64,000 nt of DNA from Leptolyngbya sp. KIOST-1 (GCF_000763385.1 NZ_JQFA01000004.1:682001-746000); one strand, 5' to 3'; numbered from the stretch's first letter, positions 37,132-48,257 are shown. The notes: generated by a model from the sequence alone, not told the origin. Translations and numbers: made by a program.

Positions 37132-37214
37132 ACATCACAGTTTATGATGGTCTGTAACGTTTTCTGGAGTCGACGTTTCATCTCTTCACTGTACTCCTCC
37201 TCAACTAAGCACCT

Positions 37215-38450
37215 ATGGCTCTCCTTCAAACCCTTAGCATCAATGGCAAGCGACTCAACCAAAGTATTGACGACCTGGCCCAGATCGGGCGATTGGAAAA
37301 CGGCGGTATCTGTCGGTTGGCCTTTAGCCCAGAAGATGTTCAGGGCCGAGAACTGGTGCGTCGGTGGATGGTAGAAGCGGGGTTGAGCACCTGTATTGAT
37401 ACCGCAGGCAACCTGATTGGCCGTCGTCCCGGCCGCCTTCATGCCCCGGCGATTGCCACTGGGTCCCATATCGATACAGTGCCCTGTGGCGGCAAATTCG
37501 ACGGCAATCTGGGCGTGCTGGCTGGCATTGAGGTCGCCCGCACCCTACAGGAGAATAATGTCATCCTCGACCACCCGTTTGAGGTAATCGTCTTCGCCGA
37601 TGAAGAGGACACCATGATTGGCGGGCGAGCCATGGCCGGAACGGCCTCCCTCAAGGCCAGCGACTACCATCGCAAAGATGGTCGCCCCATTGACGACTGT
37701 GTGAACGGGGCTGGCGGCAATTGGGACCAACTCGAGCTGTCTAGGCGCACCCGAGACGACATCTGTGCCTTTGTCGAACTCCATGTCGAGCAGGGCGGCG
37801 TGCTGGAAACGGCCAAAAAACAGATTGGTGTCGTGCAGGGCATCGTTGGTATGCAGCGGTACCAGATTCACATTACTGGGCGACCTAACCATGCCGGCAC
37901 CACGCCGATGGGACAGCGCCAGGACGCACTGGTGGCTGCCGCCCAGATTGTTCTGGCGGTCAACCGCCTGGGCATCCGCCCCCCTGGGCAGCAGGTGGCC
38001 ACCGTGGGCGCCCTACAGGTGTGGCCCAATGCCGCCAATATTGTGCCAGGTCAGGTGCAGTGCAGCCTTGACGTGCGCGACCTCAACCAAGCTGTGATCG
38101 ATGACCTGGTTCACGACCTGAAAGAAGAACTGGTGCTGATCGCCCGGTCAACAGATACCACCATTGAAATTGTGCCGCAGCTCAACGTGGCTCCATGTCC
38201 TGCCGCCCCTCACATTCAGGCCATGATCGCGGAGGTGAGCGATCGCTTTGGCCTCAGCCATATGCCCATGCCCAGTCGAGCGGGCCACGACGCCCTGGAA
38301 ATGGGCCGCTTCACCGATATGGGGATGATTTTTGTGCCCAGCGAGGGGGGCTTCAGCCATTCGGAGGTCGAGTACACCACTCCCGAGGAGTGTGTGAACG
38401 GGGCCAACGTCCTGCTGGAGACCGTTTTGCGCCTCGATCGCCACTACTGA
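37215..38450 (+). CDS. M20-family amidohydrolase (hydantoinase/carbamoylase type)
   Basis: A 411-residue zinc hydrolase of the group holding N-carbamoyl-L-amino-acid hydrolase, allantoate amidohydrolase and beta-ureidopropionase. Metal ligands are seen in TGSHIDTVPCGGKFDGNLG, FADEED and ELHVEQGG. The dimer-lid contact [15 protein letters not shown] and the C-terminal SRAGHDALEMGR are also present. It removes carbamoyl groups from ureido compounds, releasing ammonia and CO2; which substrate is not clear. Bases 37757-37981 of this gene are repeated exactly at 45103-45327 inside the psbA locus. Confidence 0.88.
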   Translation: MALLQTLSINGKRLNQSIDDLAQIGRLENGGICRLAFSPEDVQGRELVRRWMVEAGLSTCIDTAGNLIGRRPGRLHAPAIATGSHIDTVPCGGKFDGNLGVLAGIEVARTLQENNVILDHPFEVIVFADEEDTMIGGRAMAGTASLKASDYHRKDGRPIDDCVNGAGGNWDQLELSRRTRDDICAFVELHVEQGGVLETAKKQIGVVQGIVGMQRYQIHITGRPNHAGTTPMGQRQDALVAAAQIVLAVNRLGIRPPGQQVATVGALQVWPNAANIVPGQVQCSLDVRDLNQAVIDDLVHDLKEELVLIARSTDTTIEIVPQLNVAPCPAAPHIQAMIAEVSDRFGLSHMPMPSRAGHDALEMGRFTDMGMIFVPSEGGFSHSEVEYTTPEECVNGANVLLETVLRLDRHY

Positions 38451-38555
38451 GTCACGACTGGCGATCGCTGATCTGGTAGGGGTATCCTCCCTGGGAATGG
38501 TTAGGGGGGTAGCGCTATATTTAGACAGTGCTCCTATACATATCGCAATCATCCT

Positions 38556-39221
38556 ATGGTCTTCTTTGGTTTAGGCAAAGGTAAAAAGTCAGAGATGCCC
38601 GCTGCTAGCGAGGCTCTGCCCGGGCGGGCTACGGCCATGTCCGTGCCCGATAAACACTACGTCAACGGCAATCCGCTCACGCCCCCTTTCCCTGACGGTA
38701 TGGAACGGGCTCTCTTTGGCATGGGCTGTTTTTGGGGAGCGGAACGCAAGTTTTGGCAGCTAGACGGCGTGTACTCTACGGCCGTAGGCTATGCCGCTGG
38801 CTACACTCCTAACCCAACCTATCAGGAGGTTTGTTCCGGTCTAACTGGCCACAATGAAGTGGTTCTGGTCCTTTTTGACCCGGCGGTGGTTACCTACGAC
38901 CAACTGCTCAAAACCTTTTGGGAAAACCACAACCCTACCCAGGGCATGCGCCAAGGCAACGACGTTGGGACTCAGTACCGATCGGGCATATACACCTACT
39001 CCCAAGCCCAGCATCAGGCCGCAGAAGCTTCCCGTCGGGCCTACCAGGAAGCCCTCAACCAGGCGGGCTATGGTTCTATTACTACTGAAATTCTAGACGC
39101 TTCAGAGTTTTACTACGCGGAGGCGTACCACCAGCAGTACCTGGCCAAAAACCCCGGCGGCTATTGTGGTCTAGGCGGCACCAACGTGGCCTGCCCGGTA
39201 GGGTTGTCGGTAGAACATTAA
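38556..39221 (+). CDS. msrA: Peptide methionine sulfoxide reductase A
   Basis: A 221-residue enzyme repairing Met-(S)-sulfoxide in proteins using thioredoxin. The catalytic cysteine is in [13 protein letters not shown], followed by [19 protein letters not shown] and [13 protein letters not shown]. The C-terminal [16 protein letters not shown] has two resolving cysteines. The first 45 residues are an extension not needed for catalysis. Its stop overlaps, on the opposite strand, the stop of the glycosyltransferase gene (shared bases 39218-39221). Confidence 0.94.
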   Translation: MVFFGLGKGKKSEMPAASEALPGRATAMSVPDKHYVNGNPLTPPFPDGMERALFGMGCFWGAERKFWQLDGVYSTAVGYAAGYTPNPTYQEVCSGLTGHNEVVLVLFDPAVVTYDQLLKTFWENHNPTQGMRQGNDVGTQYRSGIYTYSQAQHQAAEASRRAYQEALNQAGYGSITTEILDASEFYYAEAYHQQYLAKNPGGYCGLGGTNVACPVGLSVEH

Positions 39222-40342
39222 CCAACGGTAACCTGCTCTGGCAAAGCAGGTGTCTGATCACCAATTGCTTGAAAGAACGCGTAGTATTGCTTGGCCAGAG
39301 CTAGCCAAGAATAGCGGCGATTGACCAAGTCCCGCCGTTTCTGAACATCGTCTGATGTTTGATACTTAAGGGCGGCGGACAGCGCATTCGCTACGGCGGC
39401 TTCATCGGTGGTATCAACTAGATAAGCTTGATCCTCTAAGGTCCAGCGGGTGACGCGACGATCATGAGTAACAATGGGCAGACCCGTGGCCAATGCCTCG
39501 ATGTAGACATTGGCTGACGGCTCGTCAAGGCTCATGTGCAAAAACGTATCAGCACAGCGATACAGCTCTGGCATATTCTCTCTTGGCAGCTTTAGCAAAT
39601 GAAAGCGATCGCCTAAAAGCTCATGCCCCAATGCCTGCACCTGATCCCGCAGTTCACCGTCTCCAGCAATAGCCAGGTGTAACCCTTCGACTTTCCCAAC
39701 ACAACGAATGCCCTCCAGCACTCGCTTGCTAGGAATGAGAGCGCTTACCATTACCGCCAGTGGCACATTACTCGGAAGGTTGAATCTGCTGCGATCTCCC
39801 TCACCGGGGGCAAAAACTTCAGGATCTACACCGTTAGGGATCAACACCGTTGGAAAATTATCTTTGTTGTTGTCAAAATATTCAGGGTTAGTACAGACCA
39901 GGCCGTCGCAGGAAAAGTGCTTATACTCTGAATTTTTTTTCGTGCACATCCAATCTCCGTTTTGAGTAACGAAAATGTGTTTCGGCCTTGTTTTTTGGCT
40001 CTTTGCCCGTAGAGTCCAGTTTGTGTAGGGGTAACTGCACGTAACCGTTACATCATATTTTTCGGGCTGATAGGTCCGCATCAATCCCGGTAGAAACGTT
40101 AGTTCTTCATAGACATAGTGCCCACGCAGATACGGAAACGCAGGCCATTTTTCAAACTTTTCGCGAGCAATACAGGGTACATGAAGAAAATTATAGGGAG
40201 AATCAACCTTGGGATGACCTGAGCCCATGAGCGTCACCTCGCACCCAGGCATTAGCGCAAGTTTCTTTGCCAACTCTTCAAATGCTACCTCTGCTCCCCT
40301 TAAAACCCTATGCAAGCCGGGCAGTACGATTAGAATGCGCAT
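39218..40342 (-). CDS. Glycosyltransferase family 4
   Basis: A 374-residue GT-B glycosyltransferase. It opens [20 protein letters not shown], has the inter-domain [15 protein letters not shown] stretch, and carries the nucleotide-sugar site [18 protein letters not shown] with the ExxxxxxPIV pattern of family 4. The acceptor is unknown; surface glycan or glycolipid is likely given the neighbouring divergent glycosyltransferase. The ATG at 40342 gives the canonical start; a TTG two codons upstream is in frame. Confidence 0.87.
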   Translation of the reverse strand: MRILIVLPGLHRVLRGAEVAFEELAKKLALMPGCEVTLMGSGHPKVDSPYNFLHVPCIAREKFEKWPAFPYLRGHYVYEELTFLPGLMRTYQPEKYDVTVTCSYPYTNWTLRAKSQKTRPKHIFVTQNGDWMCTKKNSEYKHFSCDGLVCTNPEYFDNNKDNFPTVLIPNGVDPEVFAPGEGDRSRFNLPSNVPLAVMVSALIPSKRVLEGIRCVGKVEGLHLAIAGDGELRDQVQALGHELLGDRFHLLKLPRENMPELYRCADTFLHMSLDEPSANVYIEALATGLPIVTHDRRVTRWTLEDQAYLVDTTDEAAVANALSAALKYQTSDDVQKRRDLVNRRYSWLALAKQYYAFFQAIGDQTPALPEQVTVG

Positions 40343-41262
40343 AATCAAAACACGAAGATCTTTGAAGAACTGAAAAAACTGAACTTAGTTTTGAATAAAA
40401 AGGCTAGCTTTACCCAGTACTTAAATTACATAAAATTGAGCGTTCAGAAGCTCGAAATTCTTTGGGCTTAAAATTAAAACACTGAATCAAGCTTGTTTTA
40501 AGAAATTATTGTCAAATAACTATTTAGCATGACTTGACATTTTGTTCACGGATTAATGTATTGATCTTGCTGAATCCTTTCAGAGCTTATTAACCTCTTG
40601 TTAACCCTAAGACCTGATATTTGTCTCAAGATTTAAGAGCTGGATAGTGATAGTCAGCATATCATGAACTTAAGGGCGAAGAAAAGCAGACTTATTCCAG
40701 TGATGCCGCTCTCACCCCAGCCCTCTTATTCCCTAAGAGAAAGCTGTCTGGGAATAAGGATTTTGCGGCTTCGACTCCTCTTCTTTGTTGGAAAGAAGAG
40801 TCTCGACAATACAGCTCGCTTCTCGGTGGTCAAAATACAAGTTAGCTCTTCAGGCATCAATGCAACCGAAAATATACTAAGATACGCTAATTATTCTTAT
40901 CACTTGCATATAAACGTACCCGAAGCGGTGCTCTTTGGGCTGACCTAGGCCCCAAAAAACTTCTGGCCTAAATGTTTGGTGGTCTTTGTGTAAAGCTTTT
41001 ATAAAAATCAAGGTAGCTTGTTCAATTGAAAAACTGTCGGACAACTGGCGGTCCTGGTGCTGACTGCAATCTTACTTCAGACCCTGCAAAGGTAAACCTA
41101 TGTTCCCACCTGGCAGGGTAGATTTTGGCTTGGTGGCAACCAGCTTTAGGCTTGGTTAAGCCTTGGCAAACAAACTAGAATGATGCATATTAGTTGCTTT
41201 AAGGTCTAAATATTTAACCCTGGAGCCTTAAGCTGAAAAGTAGTTAGGAACTTAAGCGAGCC
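40343..41262. other. Long AT-rich divergent region between two glycosyltransferase genes
   Basis: 920 bases, clearly richer in A/T than its surroundings. A 94-codon open frame (40664-40948) has no protein-like features and is not called. A TTGACA (40534-40539) and TGTATT (40557-40562) are 17 bases apart and could be a promoter on the plus strand, but lie about 700 bases before the next gene. A hairpin ATTCCC/GGGAAT is near 40727-40757. It may have lost genes. Confidence 0.4.
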
Positions 41263-42264
41263 ATGGATCAGATTGGCGTTGTGACGATAGGCCGCAATGA
41301 AGGAGAGCGTCTTATTCGCTGTCTAAGGTCTTTACAGGAACACGTACCTGCAGGTAGCCCTATCGTCTATGTAGACTCGGGTTCCACCGATGGCAGTGTG
41401 GCTCAAGCCCGCGCCATGGGCATTCATGTCGTAGAACTTGATATGTCTGTGCCTTTTACAATGGCCAGAGGGCGCAACACAGGGTTTCAATACCTGGTTG
41501 ATAATTTCCCTGATCTGACCTACGTGCAGTTTGTCGACGGCGACTGTGAACTGCTGCCTGGCTGGATCGATCGCGCCATCACGGCGCTCAGCCAGTCGGA
41601 GGCCCTGGCGATTGTGTGTGGACGGCGGCGAGAGCGGTTCCCCGATGCGTCTCCCTACAACCGCCTGGCCGACATGGAGTGGAATACTCCAGTGGGAGAG
41701 GCTAAGGCCTGCGGAGGCGATATGATGGCTCGCGTCGAGGCGATCAAAGCCGTCGGTGGCTTTAATCCCAGTATGATCTGCGGAGAAGAGCCGGAGATGT
41801 GCATTCGCCTGCGGCAGAAAGGTTGGAAAATAGAGCGCATTGAGGCTGATATGACCCTTCACGATGCCGCCATGACTCGCTTTGGCCAGTGGTGGAAGCG
41901 TTCGATTCGAGGGGGATGGGCCGTTGCAGAGGGCAAGGCGATGTACGGCGAGCCGCCGGAGTCTTATATGGTGAAGGAAAATAAGAGCGGTTGGCTTTGG
42001 GGGGTGCTTATTCCTTTAGTCGCCTTGACCTTCGCCTGGCCAACCCGTGGCTTGAGCCTGCTGCTGCTGTTGGGCTATATGCTGTTGGGATGGCGAATTT
42101 ACAAGTATCGCCAGGGCCGGGGGGATGTGCCGGGGCATGCCCGCCTCTATGCCTTTTTCTGTACGTTGTCAAAACTGCCCCAGGCGCTGGGTCAGGGACG
42201 CTACTGGATCAATCGCTGGCGGAATAAGCCCCCTGAGCTAATCGAATATAAGCTGGTTCAGTGA
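41263..42264 (+). CDS. Glycosyltransferase family 2, membrane-bound
   Basis: A 333-residue GT-A enzyme. The donor site is seen in VVTIGRNEGERLIRCLRSL, YVDSGSTDGSV and the metal motif FVDGDCE (DxD type), and the acceptor side in ICGEEPEMCIRLRQKGW (ED-x-x-R type). Two hydrophobic segments (WLWGVLIPLVALTFA and LSLLLLLGYMLLGW) near residues 245-285 hold it at the membrane. It likely works with the divergent family 4 enzyme in assembling a cell-surface sugar. Confidence 0.88.
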   Translation: MDQIGVVTIGRNEGERLIRCLRSLQEHVPAGSPIVYVDSGSTDGSVAQARAMGIHVVELDMSVPFTMARGRNTGFQYLVDNFPDLTYVQFVDGDCELLPGWIDRAITALSQSEALAIVCGRRRERFPDASPYNRLADMEWNTPVGEAKACGGDMMARVEAIKAVGGFNPSMICGEEPEMCIRLRQKGWKIERIEADMTLHDAAMTRFGQWWKRSIRGGWAVAEGKAMYGEPPESYMVKENKSGWLWGVLIPLVALTFAWPTRGLSLLLLLGYMLLGWRIYKYRQGRGDVPGHARLYAFFCTLSKLPQALGQGRYWINRWRNKPPELIEYKLVQ

Positions 42265-42492
42265 TGTCCTGTCAGGGTTGAGGTGAGTCAGGATGTTGGA
42301 GATTTGCCCCAGTTCCAATTTGGCTCGAGAATGCTACCTTGCTCTCGATGTGATAGCTGTAATGGGGTCTATCACCGCATAGCAGGTTAGGAAACAGCAA
42401 TATCACACCTCGATCAAAGGTTTCCTAGCTCTGCTCTCCTGGGAGTGGATGAGTACCGGAAGCATTTCCCTCATCACTATGAACCCCTCACC

Positions 42493-42744
42493 ATGAAAAT
42501 TACCCTTCATATTCCAGATGAGATCAGCCAGGAGCCTACCTTTTCTAGGGCTAACTGGCTCCGGGAGATTGCCATCGCTCTATTTGAGCAGGAGCACGTC
42601 ACCCTAGAGGGTGCCAGCCAAATTGCTGATATGCACCTGATGGAGTTCCAGAAATGCCTGGGCAATCGTGGCAACTGTATTCATTACGACATGCAAGAGT
42701 TTGACGAAGATATTCAAAATCTGCGCAGCCGGGGTTGGCTATGA
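42493..42744 (+). CDS. UPF0175-family antitoxin
   Basis: An 83-residue protein starting MKITLHIPDEISQ. A strand is followed by a helix-turn-helix-like region (LREIAIALFEQEHVTLEGASQ, quoted across the helix, then IADMHLMEFQKCLGNRG). This is the UPF0175 family, the usual antitoxin partner of DUF3368 PIN-type toxins. The GTG 48 bases upstream is in frame but the family starts at this ATG. The stop overlaps the start of the next gene (ATGA). Confidence 0.85.
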   Translation: MKITLHIPDEISQEPTFSRANWLREIAIALFEQEHVTLEGASQIADMHLMEFQKCLGNRGNCIHYDMQEFDEDIQNLRSRGWL

Positions 42745-43229
42745 TTTTGGTAAGCGATGCCTCGTCATTAGGCAGTTTCGCGTTGATTGATCATCTTTGG
42801 TTGCTGGAGTCCATCTACAGTGCCGGGATTATTTCAGAGGTGGCCGCCAGGGATTTAGCCACCGCTAAAAGTGCCCGTATTCAAGCAGTGCTCTCCTCTG
42901 GCTGGATTCACGTGCAGGCTCCGACAGCGTCGGCGATCGCCAGAGTTGTGCAGTCGGGCAAGCAGCTGGATCTGGGTGACACCCATGCGATCGCCCTGGC
43001 GTTGCAGCTCAAAGCCGACGAGCTACTGATGAATGAACGCCGGGGACGACAGTTGGCCCAGGAGCTGGAGCTATCGGTAATTGGCCTGTTTGGCGTCATT
43101 ATTCTGGCTAAAAAAAGGGCGCTGATCCCCAGCGTACGGCGGTTGATGGATACTCTGGTGGAGCAGGCGGGCTTTCGGATCAGCAACCGGCTGTACCAAA
43201 AGATTCTGAGGTTTGCCGACGAAATTTAG
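42741..43229 (+). CDS. DUF3368 PIN-like toxin
   Basis: A 162-residue protein of the DUF3368 group of PIN-like nucleases. The acidic residues expected of the fold are visible in LVSDASSLG near the start, LDLGDTHAIALAL in the middle and LLMNERRGRQLA after it. It should cleave RNA when free of its antitoxin. It overlaps the UPF0175 gene by four bases (ATGA), the standard layout of such a pair. It lies next to the rearranged psbA locus, whose terminator it may share. Confidence 0.85.
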   Translation: MILVSDASSLGSFALIDHLWLLESIYSAGIISEVAARDLATAKSARIQAVLSSGWIHVQAPTASAIARVVQSGKQLDLGDTHAIALALQLKADELLMNERRGRQLAQELELSVIGLFGVIILAKKRALIPSVRRLMDTLVEQAGFRISNRLYQKILRFADEI

Positions 43230-43369
43230 ACCGCTGGGCAATATCAACTAGCTTCTTCAGCTCATGGGTTAAGCCCAACAGGGAGCTGATCCTGAATCCT
43301 GTCTCATTCCCCCCGATTCCCCAGGGCTAATCATCGCTCGCCCCCACAGATTGAACCCCTGCCAACAAC

Positions 43370-43400
43370 AAAAGCGCCCCCGGTCGGGGGCGCTTTTTCT
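43370..43400. terminator. Bidirectional terminator between the toxin gene and psbA
   Basis: A perfect 12-bp stem AAAGCGCCCCCG/CGGGGGCGCTTT (43371-43382 and 43385-43396) with a 2-base loop. On the minus strand it is followed by TTTTGTTGTTGG and on the plus strand by TTCTC. It lies 22 bases past the psbA stop. Confidence 0.75.
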
Positions 43401-43424
43401 CAATCAATGGACTAGCAGAGACTA

Positions 43425-45102
<1,678 letters not shown>

Positions 45103-45108
<6 letters not shown>

Positions 45109-45327
45109 CTGTGCCTTTGTCGAACTCCATGTCGAGCAGGGCGGCGTGCTGGAAACGGCCAAAAAACAGATTGGTGTCGTGCAGGGCATCGTTGGTATGC
45201 AGCGGTACCAGATTCACATTACTGGGCGACCTAACCATGCCGGCACCACGCCGATGGGACAGCGCCAGGACGCACTGGTGGCTGCCGCCCAGATTGTTCT
45301 GGCGGTCAACCGCCTGGGCATCCGCCC
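45103..45327 (+). repeat. Exact 225-bp copy of the amidohydrolase gene inside psbA
   Basis: Same strand and same sequence as 37757-37981, 7346 bases away. At its left end only one base (A) could be shared with psbA; at its right end it meets the mltA fragment without shared bases. It lies antisense to the psbA frame. Confidence 0.92.
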
Positions 45328-45512
45328 GTGGTTAATGGCCTGGAGGAACGCCTGGCGATCGCCGGGCAGCATGAGGGTGGGCCAGATGGCTTCCGCTGCG
45401 GTCGCCGCAACGGGGCGCAGGGGTACCTCGACTGGGGCCTGACTGGCCGCGATCGAGGTGTCCAGTGCGGACGGCTGATCTGCTCTAGCCAGGGCAGAGC
45501 GCGGCAGCACCC
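45328..45512 (+). repeat. Exact 185-bp copy of mltA inside psbA
   Basis: Same strand and sequence as 30579-30763, 14,749 bases away. At the right junction four bases (ACCC) are common to mltA and psbA; the left junction with the amidohydrolase piece has none. Confidence 0.92.
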
Positions 45513-45600
45513 CGAACCAGCCCACGTACAGGCGGTTCTCGGTGCTGGTGACCCACTGGCAAAACTGCTCCCACAGGGAGGCAGATTGTTGACGTTGTAA
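45509..45600 (-). repeat. 92-bp psbA 5' duplication, outer copy
   Basis: Copy of 45011-45102 connected to the native start codon, leader and promoter. The two copies bracket the inserted mltA and amidohydrolase fragments. Confidence 0.9.
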
Positions 45601-45644
45601 GGTCGTAGTCATGATGGAAATAAGTGCAACTAGGTTTACTAGGT

Positions 45645-45665
45645 GCTCATCCCCAAGGGGTGAGC
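45645..45665 (-). promoter_or_regulatory. Hairpin in the psbA 5' leader
   Basis: GCTCA-(T)-CCCC and GGGG-TGAGC pair with one bulged base and a 2-base loop. It lies within the predicted leader (about 45613-45675). Structures in psbA leaders can affect message stability and translation; that is known of other cyanobacteria, not shown here. Confidence 0.4.
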
Positions 45666-45681
45666 GGGTATGTATGTCATT

Positions 45682-45710
45682 ACATTAACCGCAATATTTC
45701 GTTTTGTAAA
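45682..45710 (-). promoter_or_regulatory. psbA: psbA promoter
   Basis: On the minus strand TTTACA (45705-45710) and TAATGT (45682-45687) are separated by 17 bases, a good sigma-70 type pair. Transcription should begin at about 45675, giving a leader of about 63 bases. The boxes lie just 34 bases after the stop codon of the upstream STAND gene, with no terminator between. Confidence 0.6.
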
Positions 45711-45743
45711 CCTTTCTTGGAGCAGAGATGCCGAGTTTGGAGT

Positions 45744-48257
45744 TCAGGGATCAGCGGCTGCGATCGCCTGCTGCCAAATATTTTGGATTCTAACGATCTG
45801 CTGAGGGGCGGGGATAGCCCGAAACAGGTCCAGGGCTTTGTAAAGATAAGTCTCGGCCTCGGCGGCCTGCTCAGGCTGACTGGCCAGGGTGAGGGCGGAT
45901 TGCAGGTAGGCGGTCGCCAGGTCCCCCTGGGCACCGACTTCATTCAGCAGGGCGATCGCCTGGCGATAGTCCAGAGCGGCCTCGGTCATGTCCCCCCGCT
46001 GGTGCTTGAGCCGTCCCAGGCCCACCAAAGCATTGGCTTTAATTTGCAGATAGTGGCCCGCTTCCGCCGCCTGAATAGCCTCAGTTAATAGAGCAGCGGC
46101 GGTATCCGGTTCTCCCACATTGAGGTAGGTGTGCCCCAACAGCTGCACAAAGAAGGCGTAGCGACCGCTCTGTCCGCCGGTCTGCATCTGCCTCAGGGCC
46201 TTGTCTGCAAGGTCTTTAGCTGTTTCGCGATCGCCCTGATGGGAGCGCACCAGGGCCAGGCAGATGGTCGCTTTGTCGGCCCATGGCTGGTGGCGGGTGC
46301 CAGCGGCGGTGGCCATCACCTGGCTAAACCCAATGGCGGCCGTCTCCAGGTTCCAGAGATCTAGATGGTAGAGGCCGAGACTGAGCTGGGAGTCAACCGC
46401 CAGCATGGTGAGGTAGTACCAGCGGTGGGTGGTTGGGGCAGGCACTTCGGCTTCTAGGTGGGTGAGGGCAATGGTGAGGGCATTCTGCTGACAGGCGGTC
46501 GCCTCCGTCAGGCGGCCCTGAATCCAGTACAGGTCGCCGAGAATATTGGATAGCTCACTAACGTCGACGTTGGTGGGCGAGAGGTGGGTGAGGATGGCGG
46601 TGATGGCATCGGTAAGCGGCTGCACCAGCCCCATGCGGTAGAGGGTGCTGCCCAGGGGCAAAAACTGCTGCCACTGGTTGTCTCGGCTGTGCAAAATGAC
46701 CCGGGCGGCGGCGGCGAAATCCTGGATGGCGACGTAGTGGTAGTAGGCTTCGAGCGCCTGGAGGGCGTCGTCAAGGCTGCAAATACGCTGGATGCTGTCG
46801 CTCCAGCAGCGGGCGGCGGCGCGGTGGGCCGACTCCCAATCGGCGGCACCCTCTGGGTGAGCGGCAAGCTGAGCCAGAGCCCCGGCTCGCACCGCCGAGT
46901 GCAGCCAGTAGCGACCCTGGCTGCACTCCAGCAGCGATCGGTTGCGCAGGGAGGTGACGATCGCCTGGTGACGCTGGGGAGGGATATCGGCCATCAGGCC
47001 GTGGACGGCCTCCCAGGGAATGGTGGGCACGTCCTGGTAGCGGTAGACGCCGAGGCGACAGAAGAGGCGATAGGCGTCTGGGTCAAGGGACCGCAGGCGA
47101 TGAATCTGGCTTTCGACCAGGTTTTTGAGATCCACGGGCCTGAGTAGATCCTGGCTGTGGGCCTGCCAGTAGGGGCCGAGGTGGCCCTCAAAGTCGGCCT
47201 GAACCACCCCGGCTAAAATTTCCATCGCTTTGGCGTTGCCGCCGTAGGCACTGTGCATGGCGGCCAGCCCATCGCCGCCATCAACGATGCCCCGATGGGC
47301 GAAGTAGGTGGCCCAGGCGGGGAGCCCCAACCCCGGCAGGCGGTAGTGGGTGAGGGGCAGGCCAGGTTCGCAGAGGCGATCGCGGCTGGTGATCAGCGTC
47401 AGCGTCTGCCCCCGGCTGTGGGCCAAAACCCTGAGCAATTCGCCGTAGCGGCGGTGGGGGCCAAGGAACTGGCCCTGGGCATCGAGGGCGGGTTCCAGGT
47501 TGTCGATCAGGACGGCGACGCGACGCTGGCGCAAATGTCGACGCAGGCGATCGAGGGTGACGCCAAACTCGCGCCCCGGCTCCACGCCGAAGTCCTGGCG
47601 CAGCCATTCTTCGACCACCCACTCCACCGGGGTAATGTCGGCAGGATCTTTTGCCATCAGCAGTTCGAGGGTGAGATCGACCCGCTGTTGAGCGATAAAG
47701 TGCTGGGCTAGGGTAGTTTTGCCCAGGCCCCCTTCTCCCTGAATAACGAGGGTGCGGTGGCCCTGGGCGATCAGACCAGTGAGGTGTGCGATCGCCTCCT
47801 GACGCCCCACGAACTGCGGGTTGAGCGGGGGACTGAAGGCCAGGGATGCCCCTGGTCTGCGATGCCCTAAATCCTCCCGACCTGGGGACCCTTGAGGGTT
47901 CGTAGAACCCCAGTTGTGAGAGGCTAGGGAGGGCTCCGGCCGCCCCGCTCCGCCCCCAATCCCCAGATCAGCGGTGGCGGCCGAGACATCGATACCGAGC
48001 TGGAGCAGCGATCGCTTCAGGACTGACTTGAGGGTCGATTTGGTCACCTTCTCCCCGGTCACCTTCGACAGCAGTCGCCATAGCTGGTAGGCCACGTCCT
48101 TGATGTGGCCCTCGGTGTAGCCAGCGGCGGTGGCAATGTCGAGATACTTTTGGCCCTGCCACACCTGCTGGAGGATGGTGCGCTGCAAATCGTTCAGATG
48201 CCGTCCGGTGACGGTGAAGACAAGCTTGTCTGCCAGTTCTACCGCATCTGGTGCCAT
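45744..48257 (-). CDS. STAND NTPase with vMAP-type N-terminal HTH, NB-ARC and TPR repeats
   Basis: An 837-residue signalling NTPase. Residues about 5-85 (FTVTGRHLNDLQRTILQQVW, WQGQKYLDIATAAGY, GHIKDVAYQLWRLLS) are the HTH domain found at the start of cyanobacterial vWA-MoxR-associated proteins (vMAP). After a Gly/Pro-rich linker an NB-ARC NTPase follows with P-loop GEGGLGKTTLAQ (about 174-185), Walker B VAVLIDNLEP (about 247-256) and the TSRDRL arginine segment. Residues about 480-830 are TPR-like helical repeats. STAND proteins switch on when ligand binds the repeats and often act in immunity or conflict. No effector, vWA or MoxR gene is adjacent. Confidence 0.82.
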   Translation of the reverse strand: MAPDAVELADKLVFTVTGRHLNDLQRTILQQVWQGQKYLDIATAAGYTEGHIKDVAYQLWRLLSKVTGEKVTKSTLKSVLKRSLLQLGIDVSAATADLGIGGGAGRPEPSLASHNWGSTNPQGSPGREDLGHRRPGASLAFSPPLNPQFVGRQEAIAHLTGLIAQGHRTLVIQGEGGLGKTTLAQHFIAQQRVDLTLELLMAKDPADITPVEWVVEEWLRQDFGVEPGREFGVTLDRLRRHLRQRRVAVLIDNLEPALDAQGQFLGPHRRYGELLRVLAHSRGQTLTLITSRDRLCEPGLPLTHYRLPGLGLPAWATYFAHRGIVDGGDGLAAMHSAYGGNAKAMEILAGVVQADFEGHLGPYWQAHSQDLLRPVDLKNLVESQIHRLRSLDPDAYRLFCRLGVYRYQDVPTIPWEAVHGLMADIPPQRHQAIVTSLRNRSLLECSQGRYWLHSAVRAGALAQLAAHPEGAADWESAHRAAARCWSDSIQRICSLDDALQALEAYYHYVAIQDFAAAARVILHSRDNQWQQFLPLGSTLYRMGLVQPLTDAITAILTHLSPTNVDVSELSNILGDLYWIQGRLTEATACQQNALTIALTHLEAEVPAPTTHRWYYLTMLAVDSQLSLGLYHLDLWNLETAAIGFSQVMATAAGTRHQPWADKATICLALVRSHQGDRETAKDLADKALRQMQTGGQSGRYAFFVQLLGHTYLNVGEPDTAAALLTEAIQAAEAGHYLQIKANALVGLGRLKHQRGDMTEAALDYRQAIALLNEVGAQGDLATAYLQSALTLASQPEQAAEAETYLYKALDLFRAIPAPQQIVRIQNIWQQAIAAADP

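Larger units (their letters stand above)
36654..37214. other. Gene-free interval with inverted repeats
   Basis: 561 bases between pheS and the amidohydrolase. It holds an 11-bp hairpin (36748-36758 with 36769-36779) without a T-run, a cluster of nested inverted repeats at about 36926-37056, and a palindromic operator-like site at 37104-37131. A 75-codon open frame on the minus strand over the repeat cluster is rejected as a gene. Confidence 0.4.
45214..45612 (-). other. Fusion frame D1 N terminus - MltA - antisense amidohydrolase
   Basis: From the native psbA ATG the frame reads D1 residues 1-34, then continues in the natural frame of MltA ([12 protein letters not shown] ... FLQAINH, about 60 residues), then 37 residues of antisense amidohydrolase before a stop. 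This is what the psbA promoter would express first. It has no D1 function. Confidence 0.6.

Noticed and set aside
36911-37138. 75-codon minus-strand frame
   Set aside because: It lies over the nested palindromes, and its composition follows the repeat rather than a protein.
39218-39221. Overlap of msrA and glycosyltransferase stops as a sign of misannotation
   Set aside because: Both proteins are complete with family C termini; a 4-base convergent overlap is ordinary.
40664-40948. 94-codon open frame in the long AT-rich gap
   Set aside because: No ribosome site, no hydrophobic or domain pattern, and mixed basic composition as in random sequence.
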